From contig JAAYTC010000159.1 in the NCBI GenBank assembly GCA_012518155.1, positions 1 to 7,070 of the forward strand: a DNA stretch of 7,070 nucleotides, given 5' to 3'. The notes beneath the pieces are model-generated. The model was not told the origin of the DNA, did not search any database, and saw nothing but the letters and a program-made list of their open reading frames with translations. The stretch comes from Bacteroidales bacterium (lineage in GTDB: Bacteria; Bacteroidota; Bacteroidia; Bacteroidales; Dysgonomonadaceae). A program made the translations under genes and the position numbers. Positions 1-5,576 of the stretch are shown piece by piece (the stretch's first letter is position 1; each line of letters opens with the position of its first letter).

Positions 1-1634
1 ACTTTTTCAGGGAACCGGAGTTGAAGAAGCTACTGGAAAAACAACTTTCGCTGATCGGCGACTTGGAACGAATCATCTCAAAAGCAGCCGTGGGGAGAAT
101 CAGTCCCCGCGAAGTGGTGCAGCTAAAGGTGGCACTCACGGCCATCGAGCCGATACGAGAAGCGTTCTTGGCGTCGGATAACCCTTCACTACAGAAGATG
201 GGGAAGCAGTTAGATCCCTGCACGGCCGTACGCGATCGCGTAGAGAAAGAGATCAAGCCCGACCCACCGGCGCTGTTGCACAAGGGGGGGTATATACGGG
301 ATAAGGTGGACGAGGAGCTGGATGAACTGCGACAGATCGCTTTCTCCGGAAAGGATTACTTGATGCAGCTCCAACAACGGGAGAGCGAACGAACCGGCAT
401 CCCTTCCCTTAAGGTGGCGTTTAATAACGTGTTCGGCTATTACATCGAGGTGCGGAACACGCACAAGGATAAAGTACCGGCCGAGTGGACCCGGAAGCAG
501 ACGCTGGTGAGCGCGGAACGATACATTACCGAGGAACTGAAACAGTACGAGGAGAAGATACTGGGCGCGGAGGAGAAGATTATCGCGCTCGAAAGCCGGA
601 TATACACGGCACTGGTAGAGAGCCTCATCGAGTATATCTCTACCATTCAAAATAACGCGAATATTATCGCGCGGGCCGATTGCTTGCTGTCGTTCTCGAA
701 CGTGGCGAAAGAAAACAACTATATCCGGCCCGAGGTGAATAATAGCGACGTGCTGGATATCAAGAACGGGCGGCACCCGGTGATCGAAACACAATTGCCG
801 CCCGATGAGCCTTATATAGCGAACGATGTATACCTGGATAGCGACTCGCAACAGATCATCATCATCACCGGACCCAACATGGCGGGGAAGTCGGCACTCC
901 TTCGACAAACCGCGCTGATCACGCTAATGGCCCAGATCGGGAGCTTCGTCCCGGCAGAGTCGGCCAAAGTGGGACTGGTGGATAAAATTTTCACTCGGGT
1001 GGGCGCGTCCGACAATATTTCACTGGGTGAATCGACCTTTATGGTGGAGATGAACGAGGCGGCTAATATCCTGAATAACCTTTCCGAAAAAAGCTTGATT
1101 CTTTTCGATGAACTGGGACGTGGGACCAGCACCTACGACGGTATTTCCATCGCGTGGGCCATCGTGGAGTATATACACGAACACCCTTCGGCACGTGCCA
1201 AAACCCTCTTTGCCACACATTACCATGAGCTGAACGAGATGGCGAAGTCGTTCAAACGGGTCAAAAACTACAACGTGGCGGTGAAGGAGATCGATAACAA
1301 GGTGATCTTCCTTAGGAAACTGGTGCCCGGAGGCAGCGAACATAGCTTCGGAATTCACGTGGCGAAGATGGCGGGGATGCCGCAGAGCATTACCCGGCGC
1401 GCGGATGCTATCCTCGGGCAAATGGAATCGACGAACCGAAAAGATGGGATTAAAAAGCCGATACAGGACTTCGTGGAGAAAAGGGAGGGGTATCAAATGA
1501 GCTTCTTTCAACTCGACGACCCGGTACTGAGCCAGATACGCGACGAGATAGTGAACCTCGACGTGAATAACTTAACACCTATCGAGGCTTTGAATAAGCT
1601 GAACGAGATAAAGAAAATTGTGAAGGGGAAGTAA
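1..1634 (+). CDS. mutS: DNA mismatch repair protein MutS, C-terminal part (5' end outside window)
   Basis: MutS recognises base mismatches and small loops as a dimer, and uses ATP to become a sliding clamp that recruits MutL. The frame is open from base 3 (FFREPEL...) to the TAA at 1632-1634. The TTG at 21 is an internal Leu codon, not a start, so roughly the first third (mismatch-binding and connector domains) lies upstream. Visible in order are the core/lever and clamp region (about 20-780, with the family-typical FGYYIEVRNTHKDKVP) and the ATPase domain. The ATPase domain has Walker A GPNMAGKS (870-893), the STFMVEMNEAANIL signature (about 1033-1075), Walker B with D-E at 1107-1112 followed by LGRGTSTYDG, and the ATHYHEL switch (about 1212-1232). 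Near the C terminus QMSFF (1494-1508) resembles the beta-clamp-binding motif QMSLL of E. coli MutS and precedes a small helical dimerisation tail. The clamp/lever region shows this is MutS1, not MutS2. All ATPase motifs are intact. tdk follows after 16 bp. Confidence 0.97.
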   Translation, partial: FFREPELKKLLEKQLSLIGDLERIISKAAVGRISPREVVQLKVALTAIEPIREAFLASDNPSLQKMGKQLDPCTAVRDRVEKEIKPDPPALLHKGGYIRDKVDEELDELRQIAFSGKDYLMQLQQRESERTGIPSLKVAFNNVFGYYIEVRNTHKDKVPAEWTRKQTLVSAERYITEELKQYEEKILGAEEKIIALESRIYTALVESLIEYISTIQNNANIIARADCLLSFSNVAKENNYIRPEVNNSDVLDIKNGRHPVIETQLPPDEPYIANDVYLDSDSQQIIIITGPNMAGKSALLRQTALITLMAQIGSFVPAESAKVGLVDKIFTRVGASDNISLGESTFMVEMNEAANILNNLSEKSLILFDELGRGTSTYDGISIAWAIVEYIHEHPSARAKTLFATHYHELNEMAKSFKRVKNYNVAVKEIDNKVIFLRKLVPGGSEHSFGIHVAKMAGMPQSITRRADAILGQMESTNRKDGIKKPIQDFVEKREGYQMSFFQLDDPVLSQIRDEIVNLDVNNLTPIEALNKLNEIKKIVKGK

Positions 1635-1650
1635 CAAAAGAATTACGGAC

Positions 1651-2253
1651 ATGTACGACGATAATAACTCCCACGAGGGGTACCCACGGGATAACCATCG
1701 GGTGGGACGCATTGAAGTGATCTGCGGATCGATGTTCTCGGGAAAGACCGAAGAACTATTAAGACGACTGCGAAGGGCTCAATTCGCGAAGCAACAAGTG
1801 GAAATATTCAAGCCTTCCATCGATACGCGCTACTCCCCCGAGGAGGTGGTGTCGCACGACAAAAACACCATTCTCTCTACGCCGGTGGAACACTCCAGCA
1901 ACATCTTGCTGCTCTCTTCGGGGGCAGAGGTGGTGGGGATCGACGAGGCGCAGTTCTTCGATGGGGGACTGGTGGAGGTGTGCGTGCAGCTGGCCGACCA
2001 AGGGGCGCGGGTGATCGTGGCGGGGCTGGACATGGATTTCAAGAGGAATCCTTTTGGTCCCATCCCGGGGCTGTGCGCCGTGGCGGACGATGTGACTAAA
2101 GTGCACGCCATATGCGTGGAGTGCGGGCGACTGGCCAATTACTCGCACCGGCTCGTGGATAACGACAAACAGGTGATGCTGGGAGAAACCGAGGAGTACC
2201 GACCTCTTTGTAGGAAATGTTTCCTACGCGCGTTATCGAAAAAACAGCCGTAA
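1651..2253 (+). CDS. tdk: Thymidine kinase (type II, zinc-ribbon family)
   Basis: Cytosolic thymidine kinase phosphorylates thymidine to dTMP with ATP in the pyrimidine salvage pathway. The 200-residue length fits the family. The P-loop is GSMFSGKT (residues 26-33). The catalytic acidic motif is DEAQFF (98-103), with E99 as the likely general base. AGLDMDFKRNPFGP (134-147) lies in the conserved core. The zinc ribbon is C155-x2-C158 and C187-x2-C190, and Y183 in YRPLC sits in the thymidine-binding lasso. The ATG at 1651 is preferred because the roughly 20 residues before RIEVICGSMFSGKT match the short N-terminal extension usual in Bacteroidota Tdk. No clear Shine-Dalgarno sequence precedes it, which is normal in this phylum. 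It starts 16 bp after the mutS stop, so co-transcription with mutS is likely. The link is probably positional rather than a shared pathway step. Confidence 0.97.
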   Translation: MYDDNNSHEGYPRDNHRVGRIEVICGSMFSGKTEELLRRLRRAQFAKQQVEIFKPSIDTRYSPEEVVSHDKNTILSTPVEHSSNILLLSSGAEVVGIDEAQFFDGGLVEVCVQLADQGARVIVAGLDMDFKRNPFGPIPGLCAVADDVTKVHAICVECGRLANYSHRLVDNDKQVMLGETEEYRPLCRKCFLRALSKKQP

Positions 2254-2398
2254 TAATTAAACAATCATTTATATATCAACAGCCTATACTAAACATCTTT
2301 TAAAAAAACGCGACGTGACTTAAAACAATTTAAGGCTGAAACTTGTTTAAGTATTTACGAAACCAAAACTATGTATTATTAACTTCAAAAAACGACTT
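2254..2398 (+). other. AT-rich intergenic leader before the outer-membrane protein gene
   Basis: This 145-bp AT-rich gap follows tdk and ends at the ATG of the secreted-protein gene. It probably holds the end of the mutS-tdk transcript and the promoter and 5' leader of the next gene. I found no good match to the Bacteroidota -7 box. The best weak candidates are TATTTACG (2352-2359) and TATGTATT (2370-2377), each with an imperfect TTTA about 19-20 bp upstream. No GC-rich terminator hairpin follows tdk, so read-through is possible. The imperfect inverted repeat is listed separately. Confidence 0.4.
2318..2352. repeat. Imperfect inverted repeat in the 5' leader region
   Basis: ACTTAAAACAA (2318-2328) can pair with TTGTTTAAGT (2343-2352) to give ten base pairs with a single bulged A and a 14-nt loop. 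A competing smaller hairpin is CTTAAA-ACAA-TTTAAG (2319-2334). A third possible pairing is CAGCCT (2280-2285) with AGGCTG (2333-2338). All are AT-rich or short, so they may have arisen by chance. The position, 46 bp before the start codon of a secreted protein, would suit an operator or leader structure, but nothing shows which. Confidence 0.35.
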
Positions 2399-2869
2399 AT
2401 GAAACTAAAAAAATTATTTTTCGTGGGCCTCTTGATGGCCGCCCTCACCACTACACTGAATGCACAGAGCTATAACACCGCTTTTGGTGTTCGTCTGGGA
2501 TACGACAGCGGAATTACATTGAAGCACTTTTTCGCGCCCGCGAGTGCCGGAGAGTTTATCCTATCCGCTTCTCCTCGCTATTTCCAACTCACGGGATTGT
2601 ACGAGTACCAACAACCGGTACCGGGGGCGCCGGGATTAGACTGGTACGTGGGTATCGGTGCTCACCTTGGTGGCATACACCACGACAGGGATCGCTATAG
2701 CAACTCCTTCCTGCTGGGGGCTGACCTGATCGGGGGATTGGAATATATTTTCCCGAGGGCACCCTTTAACGTGTCGCTCGACTGGAAACCGTCGTTCAAC
2801 TTCACGAATGATTACAACGACTACTGGTATAGCGGGTTCGCGTTAAGCTTGCGGTACACGTTCAGGTAA
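2399..2869 (+). CDS. Small secreted protein, probable outer-membrane beta-barrel, function unknown
   Basis: I do not recognise a named family for this 156-residue protein. It starts with a clear signal peptide: basic MKLKK, a hydrophobic stretch LFFVGLLMAALTTTL (residues 6-20), and a likely signal peptidase I site after NA, before Q23. The mature part of about 134 residues has no catalytic motif. It consists of alternating polar/hydrophobic segments rich in Gly, Tyr, Phe and Trp, separated by turn-like Asp/Asn/Pro stretches. Examples are FGVRLGYDSGITLKHFF (29-45), EFILSASPRYFQLTGLYEY (52-70), WYVGIGAHLGGI (82-93), SFLLGADLIGGLEYIF (103-118) and the final YSGFALSLRYTFR. The aromatic-rich last strand resembles the end signal of outer-membrane barrels. 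Size and pattern fit a small barrel of about eight strands, but this is inference. No lipobox cysteine follows the signal peptide, so it is not a lipoprotein. It has its own downstream terminator and is likely expressed separately from its DNA-metabolism neighbours. Confidence 0.8.
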   Translation: MKLKKLFFVGLLMAALTTTLNAQSYNTAFGVRLGYDSGITLKHFFAPASAGEFILSASPRYFQLTGLYEYQQPVPGAPGLDWYVGIGAHLGGIHHDRDRYSNSFLLGADLIGGLEYIFPRAPFNVSLDWKPSFNFTNDYNDYWYSGFALSLRYTFR

Positions 2870-2910
2870 TCAATTTATATCCTCGCGACCCAATTGTAAA
2901 AACCGATTTA

Positions 2911-2950
2911 AAAAACCGGCCTCCATCTAAGAGGCCGGTTTTCTATTTTA
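2911..2950 (+). terminator. Strong intrinsic terminator after the barrel gene
   Basis: AAAACCGGCCTC (2912-2923) and GAGGCCGGTTTT (2931-2942) form a perfect 12-bp stem with a 7-nt loop (CATCTAA). T-rich sequence (CTATTTTA) follows. It lies about 40 bp after the stop codon at 2869. The A-run on the left side means it could also stop transcripts coming from the right, but no minus-strand gene needs that here. Confidence 0.92.
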
Positions 2951-3038
2951 CATTTTTCGAGCGATCCACTTTACACTTTTAGACTATTTCATTTTACATT
3001 TTTAGAGCAATCCGGTTTACATTTTTCGAGCAACAGAG
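2947..3038. repeat. Four-copy 23-bp tandem repeat upstream of the helicase gene
   Basis: Four head-to-tail units begin with TTTACA at 2947, 2970, 2993 and 3016, exactly 23 bp apart. The consensus is close to TTTACATTTTT, then (C/A)GAGCAATCC. Units 1, 3 and 4 share TTTACATTTTT followed by CGAGC or AGAGC. Unit 2 is more diverged (TTTACACTTTTAGACT), and unit 4 departs from the consensus after CGAGCAA. The array starts in the tail of the terminator and ends 12 bp before the likely -33 region of the helicase promoter. It does not code for protein. It could be a regulatory array of protein-binding sites or simply a decaying minisatellite. Confidence 0.85.
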
Positions 3039-3050
3039 CAACACATCTCC

Positions 3051-3081
3051 TATGGAGTTTCGCGTAAAATGCGTATTTTTG
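3051..3081 (+). promoter_or_regulatory. Bacteroidota-type promoter for the helicase gene
   Basis: TATTTTTG (3074-3081) matches the Bacteroidota primary-sigma -7 consensus TAnnTTTG perfectly. TATG (3051-3054) matches the -33 TTTG element at three of four bases, with a 19-bp spacer, within the usual range. Only four bases (CAGG) separate the -7 box from the ATG at 3086. Transcription would therefore begin about at the start codon, giving a leaderless or nearly leaderless mRNA. A short palindrome CTCC-TAT-GGAG (3047-3057) overlaps the -33 position. Confidence 0.65.
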
Positions 3082-3085
3082 CAGG

Positions 3086-5437
3086 ATGCAGCATACAGAG
3101 AAATATAGTGAGACCGATTTGCTTAGCCAATTGAACGAGGCACAACGCGCGGCCGTGGAATTCTGTGACGGCCCCTCGCTCGTGATCGCGGGTGCCGGAT
3201 CAGGTAAGACACGTGTACTCACTTATAAGATAGCCCACCTATTGGAGCAGGGACTCCCACCCTACTACATCCTCGCGCTCACCTTTACCAATAAAGCGGC
3301 CCGGGAGATGAAGTCGCGGATTGCCGAACTGGTGGGTGAGAAAAATGCCCGAGGCCTTTGGATGGGTACCTTCCACTCTATCTTCGCGCGCATCCTGAGA
3401 AACGAGGCAGAAACGATCGGGTTTAAATCGAACTTCACCATTTACGACACAGCCGACTCGCATAACCTATTAAGGCTTATCGTGAGGGAGATGGGGCTCG
3501 ATGATAAACTGTACCGCCCGGGAGGAGTGCACGGGCAGATATCGAGGGCCAAGAACAGCTTGATCACGCCGGCCATGTACGCGGCGAACTCTGAAATCAT
3601 CCAGTACGACCGAATGGCGAAACGCCCGCAGCTCTTTGAGGTATACCAGCGGTACCAAAGCAGGCTCCGATCAGGGAACAGCATGGACTTCGATGACCTA
3701 TTGATGCAAACCAATATCTTGTTCCGGGATCACCCCAAGATACTCGAGAAGTACCGGAACCGCTTTCAGTACGTGCTGGTGGACGAGTACCAAGACACCA
3801 ACTTCTCGCAACACCTGATCGTGAAGCAACTCGCGGAAGAACACCTTCGAATTTGCGTGGTGGGCGACGACGCGCAAAGTATCTACTCGTTCAGGGGAGC
3901 AAATATCGATAATATTCTGAAATTTCAATCGCTTTTCCCCGATACACGGGTGTTTAAGCTGGAACAGAACTACCGCTCTACACAAACCATCGTGAGCGCG
4001 GCCAATAGCCTTATAAAAAAGAACACGGAACAGATAGCCAAAGAGGTGTTCTCGGAAAATGAAGAGGGTGAAAAAATAGAGGTGCTGGAGACCTTTTCCG
4101 ATTTTGAAGAGTCATTGGTCGTGGCCAATAAGATCGCACGGAAACGCTTGGAGGCACACACACCTTACAGCGATTTCGCGATCCTGTACCGGACCAACGC
4201 GCAGTCGAGGGTCTTTGAAGAGGCGTTCCGAAAAAAGAATATCCCTTACCGCATCTACGGGGGGCTCTCGTTTTATCATCGGAAGGAGATTAAAGATGCC
4301 ATCGGCTATTTCCGGCTGATCGTGAACCCGGGCGATGAAGAGGCGTTCCGACGGGTGGTTAACTACCCCAAAAGGGGGATTGGCGATACTACCGTGGGCA
4401 AAATTTCATCGGCCGCGCAACAGCACCAGGTGAGCCTTTGGCAGGTGTTGTCGGAACCCTTGGAGTATAATTTAGACGTGAACGCGGGGACAGCAAAACG
4501 CTTGGCAAGCTTTCAAGAGTTGATGGACGACTTTATCGCTAAAAATAATAGCATGAACGCGTTTGAGCTGGCGCGGGAGGTGATAAAAAACAGCGGGATC
4601 TCCAGCGAGGCATACAGCGACATGACACCCGAAGGAATGAGTCGCGCGCAAAATATCGAGGAGCTGCTGAACGCGATCAGCGAATTCGTTTCAACCCGGC
4701 AAGAGGAGGGAAACGAAGAGGTAGCACTGGTGGATTTTCTGTCGGAGGTATCGCTCTTGAGTGACCAAGATACCGATAACGAGGCGGAGAGCGAAAAAGT
4801 GACCTTGATGACAGTGCACGCGGCGAAGGGGCTCGAGTTTGATCACGTGTTCGTGGTGGGGATGGAGGAAGATCTTTTTCCATCGTCAATGGTACACTCG
4901 GATGCACGGGGATTGGAAGAGGAGCGGCGGCTGTTTTACGTGGCCATCACCCGAGCTAAAAAGAGTTGCACCATCACGTACGCGAAGAGCCGATTTAAAA
5001 ATGGGTTAACAAACCCTGCCACCAAAAGTAGGTTCCTGAAAGATATCGATCCAAAATACCTGCTAATGGACGACAAAGGGCGAGGTGGTGCAAAACGAAA
5101 CGATGAAAGCGACAGCTTCTGGGGTTCGATGAGGGAGCAGCGGCTACAGCGAGATAGGAGTAAACCGGCTTATGAGAGTGGGTATCAAACCGCACCGAAA
5201 AATATGACGCCGGTAGGGAAAAGTACCCCCGCGCTGCCTCTTTCAAAGGAAGCCCAAACGTTAGAGGAAGGGGATATCATCGAACACGAACGTTTCGGCC
5301 GGGGAGTGGTTGCCTCCATAGAGATGAGCGGTAACGACCGACGGGCATTCGTGGAGTTCGATTCGGCCGGAAAAAAACAGTTGCTACTCAAATTCGCCAA
5401 GTTCACGATTATAGGAACCACACCCATTTCTAAATGA
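3086..5437 (+). CDS. ATP-dependent 3'-5' DNA helicase, PcrA/UvrD type (superfamily 1)
   Basis: This helicase unwinds DNA in repair and at stalled forks. All superfamily-1A motifs are present in the 783 residues. These are the Q motif LNEAQ (16-20), Walker A AGAGSGKT (35-42), Ia ALTFTNKAAREM (64-75), Ib GTFHS (94-98), motif II VDEYQD (232-237), III GDDAQSIYSFRGA (260-272), IV QNYRST (294-299), V TVHAAKGLEFD (576-586) and VI FYVAITRAK (617-625). After a polar, probably disordered linker (about 670-730) comes a C-terminal segment EGDIIEHERFGRGVV...FAKFTII (about 728-776). It resembles the Tudor-like tail of PcrA/UvrD that contacts RNA polymerase, so a role in transcription-linked repair is likely. 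Length fits PcrA (about 720-780). The ATG at 3086 is the best start, though a promoter -7 box sits just 4 nt before it. A TTG at 3119 (residue 12) is the alternative. UvrD and PcrA are hard to separate by eye, so no symbol is given. Confidence 0.95.
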   Translation: MQHTEKYSETDLLSQLNEAQRAAVEFCDGPSLVIAGAGSGKTRVLTYKIAHLLEQGLPPYYILALTFTNKAAREMKSRIAELVGEKNARGLWMGTFHSIFARILRNEAETIGFKSNFTIYDTADSHNLLRLIVREMGLDDKLYRPGGVHGQISRAKNSLITPAMYAANSEIIQYDRMAKRPQLFEVYQRYQSRLRSGNSMDFDDLLMQTNILFRDHPKILEKYRNRFQYVLVDEYQDTNFSQHLIVKQLAEEHLRICVVGDDAQSIYSFRGANIDNILKFQSLFPDTRVFKLEQNYRSTQTIVSAANSLIKKNTEQIAKEVFSENEEGEKIEVLETFSDFEESLVVANKIARKRLEAHTPYSDFAILYRTNAQSRVFEEAFRKKNIPYRIYGGLSFYHRKEIKDAIGYFRLIVNPGDEEAFRRVVNYPKRGIGDTTVGKISSAAQQHQVSLWQVLSEPLEYNLDVNAGTAKRLASFQELMDDFIAKNNSMNAFELAREVIKNSGISSEAYSDMTPEGMSRAQNIEELLNAISEFVSTRQEEGNEEVALVDFLSEVSLLSDQDTDNEAESEKVTLMTVHAAKGLEFDHVFVVGMEEDLFPSSMVHSDARGLEEERRLFYVAITRAKKSCTITYAKSRFKNGLTNPATKSRFLKDIDPKYLLMDDKGRGGAKRNDESDSFWGSMREQRLQRDRSKPAYESGYQTAPKNMTPVGKSTPALPLSKEAQTLEEGDIIEHERFGRGVVASIEMSGNDRRAFVEFDSAGKKQLLLKFAKFTIIGTTPISK

Positions 5438-5576
5438 AGGTGAATGGAAATGTTCACGAACAGAGCGAAGAAATGAAGGCATGAAATATTTTACTCCATA
5501 CACGCAAGTAAAGGAGAAAAAGTATTTTTAGTCCGCTATATCAGTAATAATCATAGAATAGCACACAAGTTATAAT
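5438..5576. other. Convergent intergenic junction between the helicase and odhB genes
   Basis: These 139 bp lie between two genes that read towards each other. They contain no plausible coding sequence and no strong GC-rich hairpin followed by a T-run in either direction. The best structure is a weak pairing of TTTACT (5490-5495) with AGTAAA (5507-5512), with an 11-nt loop. The run GAAAAAGTATTTTTAG (5516-5531) is AT-rich but does not form a convincing terminator stem. Confidence 0.4.

Noticed and set aside
210..908. Long open frame on the minus strand inside mutS (232 codons), with further antisense frames at 812-1132 and 1020-1511
   Set aside because: They lie entirely opposite a clear MutS coding sequence. 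Their translations show no domain and are rich in Arg/His/Leu as expected of antisense frames in moderately GC-rich coding DNA.
21..1634. mutS reading frame as a complete short MutS-like gene starting at TTG 21
   Set aside because: The frame remains open to the window edge with family-like residues (FFREPE) before the TTG, so the gene is cut by the window and not truncated.
1759..2148. Two minus-strand frames of 129 and 102 codons inside tdk
   Set aside because: They sit opposite an intact thymidine kinase and have no supporting motif.
2947..3038. CRISPR array interpretation of the 23-bp repeat
   Set aside because: The units are directly adjacent with no unique spacers, are diverged and AT-rich, and no cas gene is present.
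3060..3071. 12-bp word TCGCGTAAAATG also found at 6934-6945 upstream of odhB
   Set aside because: A few shared 12-mers are expected by chance in 7 kb. The two copies are in opposite orientation relative to the genes they precede and are not part of a longer match.
2989..3222. Minus-strand 77-codon frame covering the tandem array and the start of the helicase gene
   Set aside because: It overlaps the conserved Walker A region of the helicase on the other strand, and its translation is not protein-like.
5490..5512. TTTACT...AGTAAA as a terminator for the helicase or odhB
   Set aside because: It has only six AT-rich base pairs with an 11-nt loop and no following T-run, too weak to call.
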